Part shown: positions 51,671-59,373 of the stretch, piece after piece
How positions within the stretch are numbered: position 1 is the stretch's first letter
Layout of the letters: each line of letters starts with the position of its first letter
Assembly: GCF_024160105.1 (NCBI RefSeq)
Contig: NZ_JAMFTQ010000009.1
Coordinates: 1 to 64,000 of the forward strand
DNA: 64,000 nt
Direction of reading: 5' to 3'
From: Corynebacterium stercoris
GTDB taxonomy: Bacteria > Actinomycetota > Actinomycetes > Mycobacteriales > Mycobacteriaceae
The notes under the pieces: model-generated
Told to the model about the DNA's origin: nothing
The model's input: the letters and a program-made list of their open reading frames with translations, nothing else
Databases searched by the model: none
Position numbers and translations under genes: made by a program

Positions 51671-52237
51671 ATGAGACGCCTGTTCGCCGCAATCGTCCCA
51701 CCCGTCGAGGTCCGCGAGCACCTGATCACGGCGCTGCGGCCCATCCGCGACGGCTTCGGCACCGAGTCCCGCTGGACCGATCCGGATACCTGGCACATCA
51801 CCCTCGCGTTCTACGGCAACCAGCCCAACGACGCAGGCCTGGTCACCGACGTGCTGGCGCAGGCGACAGCGTGGGCGCCGCCGCTAGAGCTGCGGCTGCG
51901 GGGCGCAGGCTGCTTCGATCGACGCACATTGTGGATCGGCGTCGGCGGCGACAAGCTGGAGCTCAAGGAACTCATGGCGGATTCCCTCATCGAGCCTGAT
52001 CAGCGGGGCCGCCAGCGAGCCCACCTCACCGTCGCGCGTACCGGAACCCGGACGCGCGATTTTTGGCTTCTCGACGATCACGCCCACGCCCTCTCCGTCT
52101 ACTCCGGGCCGCGCTGGGAAGTCGACGAGGTGCACCTCATGGAATCCCACCTGGGCAAGGGGCGCAGCGGCGGGCCGAAGTACGAGGTTGTGGACACGTT
52201 CTACCTCCGCGGCCCGGCGCGCCGGGCGGCGTCGTAA
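51671..52237 (+). CDS. thpR: RNA 2',3'-cyclic phosphodiesterase / 2'-5' RNA ligase family
   Basis: The 188-residue protein has the two HxT motifs of the 2H superfamily, WHITLAF (about residues 42-48) and AHLTVAR (about 119-125), plus the start MRRLFAAIVPPVEVREHL. Length and fold match ThpR, which hydrolyses 2',3'-cyclic phosphates on RNA. It is divergent from hrpB with 25 bp between starts. Confidence 0.92.
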   Translation: MRRLFAAIVPPVEVREHLITALRPIRDGFGTESRWTDPDTWHITLAFYGNQPNDAGLVTDVLAQATAWAPPLELRLRGAGCFDRRTLWIGVGGDKLELKELMADSLIEPDQRGRQRAHLTVARTGTRTRDFWLLDDHAHALSVYSGPRWEVDEVHLMESHLGKGRSGGPKYEVVDTFYLRGPARRAAS

Positions 52238-52308
52238 GGGAGCGCGGGACGCCGCCTGCGTCACATTCGCCACTTGTGCCACCTGCGTCCCGGCTGCGGG
52301 GAAGTGGC

Positions 52309-52359
52309 ATACCTTCCGGCGCGTTGTGGCGGATATCTGCATTCCGGAAAATATCCGCC
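52309..52359. repeat. Inverted-repeat arm bounding a low-GC islet (left)
   Basis: Positions 52326-52359 match the reverse complement of 53563-53596 at 29 of 34 bases, and the similarity extends with gaps over another 17 bases outward (to 52309 / 53613). The arm is itself a hairpin: GGCGGATAT pairs with ATATCCGCC. The stretch 52238-52523 is otherwise gene-free. Confidence 0.8.
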
Positions 52360-52523
52360 GTGGCGGAGCGCCGGCTGATTGGGGCCAGGTAGAGGTCAGG
52401 CCAGCCTCGGAATATCTGGACACGAATAGATGTTCGAAATTGGGTATAGGGGACAGACCCTCAGCGCCAGTTGGTTATGCGACAATTGCGCTAGAGAAAC
52501 TTGCTACGAAAGGACCTTCCGCC

Positions 52524-52712
52524 ATGTCTTCGCCAGTTTTGCGCCGACTCACTGTTGCTGACGCGCAGCGTGAGCTGGCCACGCTTGAATCACAGGTTGA
52601 TGGACCGCTCGAAGAATTCGAGCGTCGAGCTCACCACTACACACTCTCTCCCCGTGAACAGGGCATTTGGGAAAGGATCTCAGAGCTGCGCTGGATGTTA
52701 AGCAATGTCTAG
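52524..52712 (+). CDS. Small coiled-coil-like protein of unknown function
   Basis: The 62-residue protein is charged and helical (TVADAQRELATLESQVDGPL, then EEFERRAHHYTLSPREQGIW). ATG 52524 has an AAAGGA site. Its stop lies 8 bases inside the next gene, so translation is coupled. The size, charge and coupling resemble an antitoxin or small adaptor, but no known family is recognised. It lies in lower-GC DNA bounded by inverted repeats. Confidence 0.6.
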   Translation: MSSPVLRRLTVADAQRELATLESQVDGPLEEFERRAHHYTLSPREQGIWERISELRWMLSNV

Positions 52713-53472
52713 AGATGAGGATGCCCCTCTCGCAGTCTTCGTGGCGGAGTTTCAGGAGGATCTCGTCTCTTCGTTTGAATCCTTCACGGGTGAGCGGCCG
52801 ATACTGGAACCGAGTTGGCTAGACACGGCTGGGAAGGATGCAATCTCTATCCGATTAGCGCAGGAAAAAGGTGAGCCCGGAGTCGTCGCTCTTCGTGCAA
52901 AGGGAAAGGCGATCATTGGAGTCGCAATTGAGTACCGATGCGTTTGGAACTCGACCAATCAGTTCTTAGCTGTCGATCAATCGAGTGTCAAAGTCATCCC
53001 GCTGGCGGATTCGGGACGCGAACCTCTATTCCGCGTGGAGTACAAAAGGGCTCAGGACTCGCACTACCCCAGCTCGCATTTCCACGTGCACGCACACCGT
53101 GACGAGTTCACTCATCTAAGAGGGTTCGCCGCCAAACTCGATGTCGAGCGCGCTGACAAGGTAGAGGAGTACTTCACCAAGCCAGCATGGCTTTCAGCCT
53201 TCCATTTTCCGACGGGCGGGCACAGGTTTAGACCGTGTTTGGAGGATATTCTGGAATGCTTAAGGGTGGAGTTCAAACTCGACGTGGACAACAACCGCTG
53301 GCAGCCGCATCTGCGTAAGGCGCGACTCAAATGGCGAAGGATCCAGACTGCCTCTGTTGTCCAAGACGATCCAGAGGAGGCCCTGCGAGTCCTCGTTGAT
53401 GTCTTCGGAATGCCGGAACCTGAGGGTTGGGTCTGCCCGCAAGGCGACCCGAAAAAACTCGCTCGAAATTAA
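52705..53472 (+). CDS. Unknown protein coupled to the 62-residue gene
   Basis: The 255-residue protein has a beta-rich central section with a His-rich strand (SHFHVHAHRDEFTHLRGFAA) and the motif SAFHFPTGGHRFRPCLEDIL, which recurs in actinobacterial hypothetical proteins I recall but cannot name. A basic C-terminal region (LRKARLKWRRI) follows. There is no membrane segment. Its codon usage is less GC-biased than its neighbours, which suggests acquisition. The function is unknown; a toxin or effector role is only a guess from the pairing. Confidence 0.6.
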   Translation: MSRDEDAPLAVFVAEFQEDLVSSFESFTGERPILEPSWLDTAGKDAISIRLAQEKGEPGVVALRAKGKAIIGVAIEYRCVWNSTNQFLAVDQSSVKVIPLADSGREPLFRVEYKRAQDSHYPSSHFHVHAHRDEFTHLRGFAAKLDVERADKVEEYFTKPAWLSAFHFPTGGHRFRPCLEDILECLRVEFKLDVDNNRWQPHLRKARLKWRRIQTASVVQDDPEEALRVLVDVFGMPEPEGWVCPQGDPKKLARN

Positions 53473-53562
53473 TCCCGCCACGAAACAGCGGTGCGCCTTA
53501 GCTGGTACGCCGTCATCGACCGGATGCCCGACGGCGACCCGGCGGCATCCCGCCCTGGCGGT

Positions 53563-53613
53563 GGCGATTATTTTCCCGAATGCAGAAATCCACCACAAAG
53601 GCAGGAAGGGTAT
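53563..53613. repeat. Inverted-repeat arm bounding a low-GC islet (right)
   Basis: This is the mirror copy of 52309-52359, lying just downstream of the 255-residue gene and 65 bp before alkB. With the left arm it encloses 1.2 kb with two coupled genes. No target duplication is visible outside the arms. Confidence 0.8.
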
Positions 53614-53662
53614 TTGTCACCTAAAAGAGGCGCGGGCTGCTGAGCTAGCGGTCCATGTCGTG

Positions 53663-53680
53663 CATACGCTTGAGCGTATG
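53663..53680. promoter_or_regulatory. 18-bp palindrome over the alkB -10 and start codon
   Basis: CATACGCT-TG-AGCGTATG is a perfect inverted repeat. It contains TACGCT (-10 position, 53665-53670) and ends with the ATG of alkB (53678-53680). A repressor bound here would block both promoter and start of a leaderless transcript. Confidence 0.6.
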
Positions 53681-54334
53681 CTTTTCGACGCCGCCGAGAT
53701 CCCCCGTCAGCCCGCGCACCTCGCGCCGGGCGTGGTGCACCTGCCGGGGTTTGTGAGCATCGACGAGCAGTGCGCGCTGGTGACCCAAGCCCGCGAGCTG
53801 GCGAAACACGTCGCGGGCACCCCGGTGGCGATGCGCCAACCACGCGTCGGCGCAGGCCAGATGACCACGTGGATGCTCTCGCTCGGCTGGTTCTGGGCCA
53901 CCAACCCCTACCGCCTGGTCCAAGAGGTTCAGGGCCACCCGGTACCGCCCGTGCCGGAGAACTACCAAGAGATCGCCGGGCGCGTTATGGCAGCCGCGCG
54001 GAAAATCGACCCGCTGGTGGGCCCGACTCCGAACGTCGAGACGGCGCTGGTCAATTTCTACCCGCCGAACACCGGCATGGGCATGCACGTCGACGCGGAG
54101 GAGCGCAGCGAAAACGCTGTGGTCAGCCTCTCAATCGGCGAGGAGACGGTGTTTAGGATCGAGGTGGGGGAAACGAACGTCGATACGCTTTTGATGTCCG
54201 GCGACGCGCTCGTGTTCGGCGGCCCCGCGCGCCGCGCCCGCCACGGCGTGCTGCGGGTCAAGCCCGGCACGGGGCCAGAGGGAACCTCGCTTGCCGACGG
54301 CCGGATCAACATCACCATGCGCCAGGTAATGTAA
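53678..54334 (+). CDS. alkB: Alpha-ketoglutarate-dependent DNA repair dioxygenase AlkB
   Basis: The 218-residue protein has the Fe(II)/2-oxoglutarate core: MGMHVDAEERSENAVVSLSI with the HxD pair, the distal His in ARRARHGVLRVK, and the C-terminal RINITMRQVM arginines. FYPPNTG and MTTWMLSLGWFW are family-typical. It removes methyl groups from damaged bases. No Ada-like gene is adjacent. The transcript is likely leaderless. Confidence 0.92.
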   Translation: MLFDAAEIPRQPAHLAPGVVHLPGFVSIDEQCALVTQARELAKHVAGTPVAMRQPRVGAGQMTTWMLSLGWFWATNPYRLVQEVQGHPVPPVPENYQEIAGRVMAAARKIDPLVGPTPNVETALVNFYPPNTGMGMHVDAEERSENAVVSLSIGEETVFRIEVGETNVDTLLMSGDALVFGGPARRARHGVLRVKPGTGPEGTSLADGRINITMRQVM

Positions 54335-54340
54335 ACGACC

Positions 54341-55045
54341 ATGAACGACAAGGTAGCGGTGGTCACCGGCGGTTCTGCCGGCATCGGCGAGGCTGCGTGC
54401 CGCGCGCTCGCGGCCGACGGCTGGATAGTCTACGTGGCTGCGCGCCGGCTCGAGCGCTGCGAAGCGATCGCGGCGGAGATCGGCGGGGTGGCGCTGGAGC
54501 TCGATGTGACGGATCAGGCGAGCGTCGAGAAGCTTGCGGAGCTTTCGCGCGTGGACCTGCTGGTGAACAACGCCGGCGGCGCGAAGGAGCTCGACTACCT
54601 CCGCGACGCGGACGCGGACGATTGGGACTGGATGTACCAGACCAACGTGCTGGGCACGATGCGCGTGACCAAGGCGCTGTACCCGCAGCTCAAGGCGGCT
54701 AAAGGACTGGTGATCAACATCGGGTCCATTGCCGGCACCGACGCGTACAAGGGCGGCTCCGGCTACAACGCGGCGAAGCATGGCCTGCGCGGGCTCACGC
54801 GCGCGTTCCGACGCGAGGAGGCGCCCGACATCCGCGTTTGCGAAATCGACCCCGGCCGCGTGAAGACGGATTTCTCCATGAACCGCTTCAACGGCGACGC
54901 CGAGCGCGCCGCCGCGGTGTACGAGGGCAAGCTGAACCTCACCGCCGACGACATCGCCGAGGCGATCCGCTGGGTGGCGTCGCTGCCCCCGCACGTGAAC
55001 ATCGACGTGCTCAACATCATGCCGGCTGACCAGGCCGAAAGGTAA
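54341..55045 (+). CDS. Short-chain dehydrogenase/reductase
   Basis: The 234-residue SDR has the NAD(P)-binding TGGSAGIGEA (about residues 9-18), NNAGG, and the catalytic Ser and YxxxK region INIGSIAGTDAYKGGSGYNAAKH. The sequence LYPQLKAAKGLVINIGSIAG is typical of classical SDRs. The substrate is unknown. ATG 54341 lies 8 nt after TAATGT overlapping the alkB stop, so it could have its own leaderless promoter as well as read-through. Confidence 0.9.
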   Translation: MNDKVAVVTGGSAGIGEAACRALAADGWIVYVAARRLERCEAIAAEIGGVALELDVTDQASVEKLAELSRVDLLVNNAGGAKELDYLRDADADDWDWMYQTNVLGTMRVTKALYPQLKAAKGLVINIGSIAGTDAYKGGSGYNAAKHGLRGLTRAFRREEAPDIRVCEIDPGRVKTDFSMNRFNGDAERAAAVYEGKLNLTADDIAEAIRWVASLPPHVNIDVLNIMPADQAER

Positions 55046-55048
55046 CCC

Positions 55049-55738
55049 GTGACAGGTTCGCTGTTTCTCGCGCTGCTGCTCGCCTGGTTCGCGGGCATCA
55101 TGAGCCCCGGTCCCGACCTGTTCCAGATCATCCGCGTCGGCGCGAAAGACCGGGCCGCGGGTGTCGCATGCGCGGCCGGCATCATGCTGGGCAACGCGGT
55201 GTGGATCATCGGGTCCTTGCTCGGGCTGTCCGCGCTGGTCCAGGCGGTGCCGCAGATCCTCACCGTGCTGCAGATCGTCGGTGGGTCCTACCTGCTCTAC
55301 ATGGGTGTTGGGGCGCTTCGCGGGGGCCTTGCGGCGCGCCGGGTGCCGGTAGGCGTCGCGCCCGCTGCCAGCGCCGAGCTTCCCGACGATCTCCCCGAGC
55401 CGCCGCGGGTCCTCACCCCGGCCCGCGCCTTCGGACTCGGCGTGGCGACGAACCTTTCCAACCCCAAGGCGCTCCTCTTCTTCGGCGCGATTTTCGCCCA
55501 ATTCGTGCGGCCCGGGATGGGGTGGGGATGGATGGTGACGATTGCCGTCACGCTCATCGTCACCGGCCTTGTGTGGTTCGTCGGCTTCGCCGTGGCAGTG
55601 CGTGCCCTGGCGAAACCGATCCAGCGCTTCAGCTGGGCGATCGACGCTTTCGCGGGCGCGGTGTTCATCGCGATCGCGCTATGGATGATCGTCGAGGGCT
55701 TACAAGGATTGGGCGGGATGTTCCTTCCCCGCACTTAA
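55049..55738 (+). CDS. LysE-family amino-acid exporter
   Basis: The 229-residue membrane protein has five or six helices and the family start GIMSPGPDLFQIIRVGAKD. The mid segment NLSNPKALLFFGAIFAQFV is the second family motif. It probably exports an amino acid or related compound; the substrate is unknown. GTG 55049 has GAAAGG nearby and directly follows the SDR gene (same transcript). Confidence 0.88.
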   Translation: MTGSLFLALLLAWFAGIMSPGPDLFQIIRVGAKDRAAGVACAAGIMLGNAVWIIGSLLGLSALVQAVPQILTVLQIVGGSYLLYMGVGALRGGLAARRVPVGVAPAASAELPDDLPEPPRVLTPARAFGLGVATNLSNPKALLFFGAIFAQFVRPGMGWGWMVTIAVTLIVTGLVWFVGFAVAVRALAKPIQRFSWAIDAFAGAVFIAIALWMIVEGLQGLGGMFLPRT

Positions 55739-55775
55739 CCCCCGCAGGCCGCGTCCTCGTTTTGGAGGGCACCTA

Positions 55776-55814
55776 CCTTTCAGGGCACCCTTTCAGGGCA
55801 CCCTTTCAGGGCAC
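55776..55814. repeat. Three perfect 13-bp tandem repeats
   Basis: CCTTTCAGGGCAC occurs three times without change, at 55776, 55789 and 55802, and a partial copy continues to 55821. It lies in the convergent gap between LysE and CapA-like genes. Confidence 0.85.
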
Positions 55815-55828
55815 TTTCCTTTTTCTGA

Positions 55829-55908
55829 AATGCGCTACATTCTTGATTTCCGAGATTTATGTGTCGCATGCGACATCTATGTCACGAAAATCAAGAATGT
55901 AGCGCATT
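55829..55908. repeat. Nested inverted repeat with a 21-bp perfect stem
   Basis: Arms 55829-55849 and 55888-55908 are perfect 21-bp complements, and similarity extends outward (CTTTTT on both sides) and inward with one mismatch. The loop contains a second, perfect 14-bp palindrome TGTCGCATGCGACA at 55862-55875. The structure lies between convergent genes. Confidence 0.88.
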
Positions 55909-55991
55909 GCCAAAAAGACTCGCGTCTCCCCGCGGGAAGCATGGGGCCTGTGTGACTCGCGGGTCTGGCGGGAAACCCCGGCCGGAAACCC

Positions 55992-57128
55992 TTAGTCGAG
56001 GTAGTCGACGACTTCGACCTCGCCGAGGCGCTCGCGCAGACCCGCCTGCACGGCGGCGACGTCGAGGTAATCCCACGCCTCGGCGAGCGGAATCACTTGG
56101 TGCTCGTAGCTCATCGGCGGGCCGATCATGAACGTCGGCATGAAGCGCATAGGGCCGACAGCAACGGAGCCGTCGGCACGCTTGGTCAGCGTGATCTCGC
56201 CGATGCCGCCGATCTTCGTGCGCTCATCCCACTGTCCGTGCAGGAAGTTGCCGTGGGAGAACCACACGGCCTGGTTCTCGTTGTAGCGCTCGAAAGGCTC
56301 GACCACGTGCGGGTGGCCGGCCAGGATCACGTCGGCGCCCGCGGCGCGCGCGACTTCGGCGGTCTCGCGCTGGAACTCGACGGGGAAATACTCGTACTCC
56401 TCGCCCATGTGGATCATCGCCACGGTGGCGTCGACCTGCTGGTCCAGCTCGGCGATCTCGCGGCGCATCGCGTCGTAATCAATGAGCGAGACCAGGTATT
56501 CCTGCCCTGCCGGCACCGGGATCCCGTTGGTGCCGTAGGTGTAGGCGATGAACCCGATGCGCATGCCGTTGGCCTCGATGATGCGCGGGGTGGCCTTGTC
56601 TTCCCAGGAGTCGTAGCCGCCCGAGTACGCCATGCCGCGCTCGCGGATGTTGCGCACGGACGCCTCCGCCCCGGCCCCGCCCTGGTCGAGCGTGTGGTTG
56701 GTGGCGTTGTTCACCAGGTCAACTCCGGCCGCGGCGAGGGCATCGATGATTTCGGGCGGGCAATTGAAGGTCGGATAGCCCGAAAGCCCGAACTCCACGC
56801 CCGCGACCGGCACCTCCATGTTCGCGGTGGTGATGTCGGCGTTCTGGAGGTAGGGGCGCACGCGGTCGAACATCGGGTTGAAGTCGAAGCCCTCGTAGCC
56901 GGCGAGCGCGTTCGCGCGGCCGTACACGTCGCTGTGGGTGAGGATGTCGCCGATCGCGCGGATGGTCACCGTCGTTTCCTCGACGGGCGCGACCTCCGCG
57001 GGCTGCTCCTGCGCGACCGTCGTCGTGCCGGTCACCTCCGGGGTCGGGGGCTGCGGGGCACCCTGGCAGCCGGCGATGAGCGTCGCCGCGGTGAGAGTGA
57101 CGGCGGCAATCGCCCATTTCCTGCGCAT
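55992..57128 (-). CDS. CapA-family lipoprotein
   Basis: The 378-residue protein starts with a lipobox signal (AAVTLTAATLIAGC, Cys21). The CapA-type metallophosphatase-like domain shows RAIGDILTHSDVYGR, ANMEVPVAGV, NNATNHTLDQGG, and AGHPHVVEPFERY. CapA proteins are linked to poly-gamma-glutamate capsule synthesis in Bacillus, but corynebacterial homologues have unknown roles. It lies on the minus strand, facing the nested repeat with its 3' end. Confidence 0.88.
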   Translation of the reverse strand: MRRKWAIAAVTLTAATLIAGCQGAPQPPTPEVTGTTTVAQEQPAEVAPVEETTVTIRAIGDILTHSDVYGRANALAGYEGFDFNPMFDRVRPYLQNADITTANMEVPVAGVEFGLSGYPTFNCPPEIIDALAAAGVDLVNNATNHTLDQGGAGAEASVRNIRERGMAYSGGYDSWEDKATPRIIEANGMRIGFIAYTYGTNGIPVPAGQEYLVSLIDYDAMRREIAELDQQVDATVAMIHMGEEYEYFPVEFQRETAEVARAAGADVILAGHPHVVEPFERYNENQAVWFSHGNFLHGQWDERTKIGGIGEITLTKRADGSVAVGPMRFMPTFMIGPPMSYEHQVIPLAEAWDYLDVAAVQAGLRERLGEVEVVDYLD

Positions 57129-57189
57129 ACCCTGGGATTCAACAGGGCTTCAACTGGCAGCGCAACACGTCTGGCTTAGACTTGTCGCC

Positions 57190-57477
57190 ATGCATTCTGA
57201 GGTGGCCATCACCGGCGATTCGATCAAACTCGGCCAGTTTCTCAAGCTGGCGAACCTCGCGGAGACCGGCGGGCACGCAAAAGAGCTCATCGCGTCCGGC
57301 GAGGTGCGCGTCGGCGGCGAGGTGGTCACCGCGCGCGGGCACGTGCTTTACGACGGCGATGTTGTGACCGTCCCGGGTGCGCAAGCGAGCGTCGTAAGTA
57401 ATGGCGCCGACGACGATTACTTCGACGAGCGCACCGCGAACGACGATTTTGACCCCGAAAAGTGGAGGAACATGTAG
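57190..57477 (+). CDS. S4-domain RNA-binding protein (YbcJ/RqcP-like size)
   Basis: The 95-residue protein is an S4 RNA-binding fold: IKLGQFLKLANLAETGGHAK, ELIASGEVRVGGEVVTARGH and VLYDGDVVTVPG. An acidic tail (DDDYFDERTANDDFD) follows. ATG 57190 lies 7 nt after TAGACT (leaderless). It probably binds rRNA or tRNA. Confidence 0.88.
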   Translation: MHSEVAITGDSIKLGQFLKLANLAETGGHAKELIASGEVRVGGEVVTARGHVLYDGDVVTVPGAQASVVSNGADDDYFDERTANDDFDPEKWRNM

Positions 57478-57478
57478 C

Positions 57479-58249
57479 ATGCCGGCATTTGAGGCGCTGG
57501 AGGGCATGCCCTTCTGGCAGGAGCTGGTTACCGAGCAGCCGCAGAAATCCACGTACTTCCTCTCGCGCGTGTTCGGGTGGGAGATCGGCACCGAGGGCGC
57601 GGACAACTACCGTCTCGCGCGCAAGGACGGGCTGCCGGTCGCGGGCGTGCTGCCCCTGCCGAGCGGCAGTTCCGCGTGGGTCGTGTACTTCTTCGCCCGC
57701 GGCGACCACTCCGCGCGCGTGGAGGAGCTCGGCGGCACGGTGCTGGGCACCGGGGAGACCCCGATGGGAGCGATGATGCTCTGCCGCGACATCGCCGGCG
57801 GCGTGTTCGGCATCATCGAGCCCGCCGGCGAGGAGAGCTTCGTCGCCGCAGGTGAGCCGGGCGTGCCGGTGTGGTACGAGTACGTCGCGCCGAGCACTGC
57901 AGCGATCGATTTCTACGGCGACCTCTTCGACTGGACCATCCACCGCGAGGGCTCCTACTTCACCGCGGAAATCGACGGCGCTGCGTTTTTGGGGCTTTCG
58001 CTTATCGACGAAGCCCCCACCGGCATCTGGCAGACATTCTTCGGCGTGGAGCACTTGACCTCTGCGGCAACGCAGGTGGTTGAATACGGCGGCACCCTCA
58101 TCGAGGGCCCGGTGGACAGCCCGTTCGGCCCGCTCGCCGTGGTCGAGGACCCGACCGGCGCCGGCTTCTTCCTCTGCGAGGTGGAAAAGCCCGAGTTCGA
58201 GGAGCTCAGCGAGGCCGATTCAATCCTCGACCTGGATCTGGGCGACTAG
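57479..58249 (+). CDS. VOC-family (glyoxalase/dioxygenase-like) protein
   Basis: The 256-residue protein contains two tandem VOC domains: one about residues 8-120 (WQELVTEQPQKSTYFLSRVF), and a second about 127-242 (GVPVWYEYVAPSTAAIDFYG). Such proteins bind metal and small substrates, e.g. antibiotics or glyoxal adducts; the specificity is unknown. GGAGG lies 11 nt upstream of ATG 57479. It starts 1 nt after the S4 gene stop and is probably cotranscribed. Confidence 0.85.
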   Translation: MPAFEALEGMPFWQELVTEQPQKSTYFLSRVFGWEIGTEGADNYRLARKDGLPVAGVLPLPSGSSAWVVYFFARGDHSARVEELGGTVLGTGETPMGAMMLCRDIAGGVFGIIEPAGEESFVAAGEPGVPVWYEYVAPSTAAIDFYGDLFDWTIHREGSYFTAEIDGAAFLGLSLIDEAPTGIWQTFFGVEHLTSAATQVVEYGGTLIEGPVDSPFGPLAVVEDPTGAGFFLCEVEKPEFEELSEADSILDLDLGD

Positions 58250-58252
58250 GTG

Positions 58253-59008
58253 ATGGCGCGCTCGAAGGTGGCGGCAGCGGCGTGCGCTGCGCTGGTGGCG
58301 ATGGGGTGTGTCGCAGGCGTCGGCACGCAACCGGCGAATGCCGTGCACGTGGAGCCCGCCTACCTGCGGAAACGCACCGCGCTGGCCGTCGTGCACCCGG
58401 ACGGGCGCGTGTCCATCTCGCCGACCGCGGAGGAGCCGCGCCCGGCGTTGTCCCTGGCCAAGCTGTATTTGGGGTACTGGGTGCTGTACAACGGCACCGA
58501 GGAGGAAAAGGCGCAGGTCGAGGAGATGGTGTCCACCTCCAGCGACAGGATCGCCGGGCGCCTCGACCGCAAGTACCCGCAGGCCATCGACGAAATCGCC
58601 GACGATTTCGACCTCACCAAAACCGCCCGCGGTACCCACTGGGGCAACTCGCGCACATCCGCGCGCGACGTCGCGACGTTCATTTCCAGCATCGTGTGGG
58701 ACCCCGTCGCGAAACCCCTGTTCGCGGGCATGGCGGACCAGGCCGACATCGCCGCGGACGGCTTCTTCCAGGGCTTCGGCACCGCGCGCCTGAAGAACGT
58801 CAAGGGCTCCAAGATGGGCTGGTCCGACGATCGCGCCGGCGCCACCGCGAGCGTTTCCTGGGGCGAGATCGGTGACGAAACATTCGCCGTCGCCGCCCTG
58901 ACCAGCGGCACCGCCTACCAAAACACCGTGGATACGCGCGTGGGAATCGCCATGGTCGAGGACACCCCGAGCAAGGAGAAGTACTCCCGCCCCACATCCT
59001 CGCGATGA
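58253..59008 (+). CDS. Secreted SxxK-motif protein, unknown
   Basis: The 251-residue protein has a signal peptide (VAAAACAALVAMGCVAGVGT...NAVHV). Residues about 65-75 include PALSLAKLYLGYWV, where SLAK matches the SxxK motif of beta-lactamase-fold enzymes. A later MGWSDDRAGATASVSWG sits where the third active-site motif would be. It may be a reduced D,D-peptidase/beta-lactamase relative with altered active-site loops. GTG 58250 is an alternative start immediately after the VOC stop. It is probably in the S4-VOC operon. Confidence 0.65.
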   Translation: MARSKVAAAACAALVAMGCVAGVGTQPANAVHVEPAYLRKRTALAVVHPDGRVSISPTAEEPRPALSLAKLYLGYWVLYNGTEEEKAQVEEMVSTSSDRIAGRLDRKYPQAIDEIADDFDLTKTARGTHWGNSRTSARDVATFISSIVWDPVAKPLFAGMADQADIAADGFFQGFGTARLKNVKGSKMGWSDDRAGATASVSWGEIGDETFAVAALTSGTAYQNTVDTRVGIAMVEDTPSKEKYSRPTSSR

Positions 59009-59063
59009 TCCCCGCCGACTGGCTCGTGCCCGTCGGCCTGCCGGTGCTGTAGGCAGGGGCTAG

Positions 59064-59234
59064 CCGGTTCCGGGGCAGGTGATTAGGGGCAGGTATTCCG
59101 GGGCAGGTGTTTAGGGGCATAACTGCTGCTAGAGATTTTATGCAGATTTTCGTCGACAACCGACAGATAAGCCCCCTGCCAGCAAATATGCCCGGGAACA
59201 CCTGCCCCGGAGTGTGACCTGCAGTTATGCCCCT
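59064..59234 (-). repeat. GGGGCATAA palindromic element, copy D (inverted orientation)
   Basis: Read on the minus strand this copy has the same order as A-C: GGGGCATAACTGCAGGTCA, CCGGGGCAGGTGTT, an AT-rich interior, then ATGCCCCTAAACACCTGCC. It lies between convergent genes (58253 and 59374 ends). It is more degenerate than copies B and C. The remaining 59009-59373 holds no gene. Confidence 0.8.
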
Positions 59235-59373
59235 GAGCGGTAATGAGGTTGAGCCTGCTCGCGCGCCGTAAAAACGCCAGGTAGATACGCTGCTGACCGG
59301 GACGAGCAGGTGCACAAGCCGCCCCCGGTGCCACGGCTGCCACGCGGCGACATAAGCCGCCGGGCGGAACCGC

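Noticed and set aside
49351-51999. 882-codon plus-strand frame opposite hrpB
   Set aside because: High-GC antisense frame; hrpB with all helicase motifs is on the other strand.
52705-53472. Known toxin family for the 255-residue protein
   Set aside because: No motif of any known toxin family could be recognised; the idea rests only on gene pairing.
54131-55501. Long minus-strand frame opposite alkB, SDR and LysE genes
   Set aside because: Shadow frame: the plus-strand proteins show full family motifs and coupled spacing.
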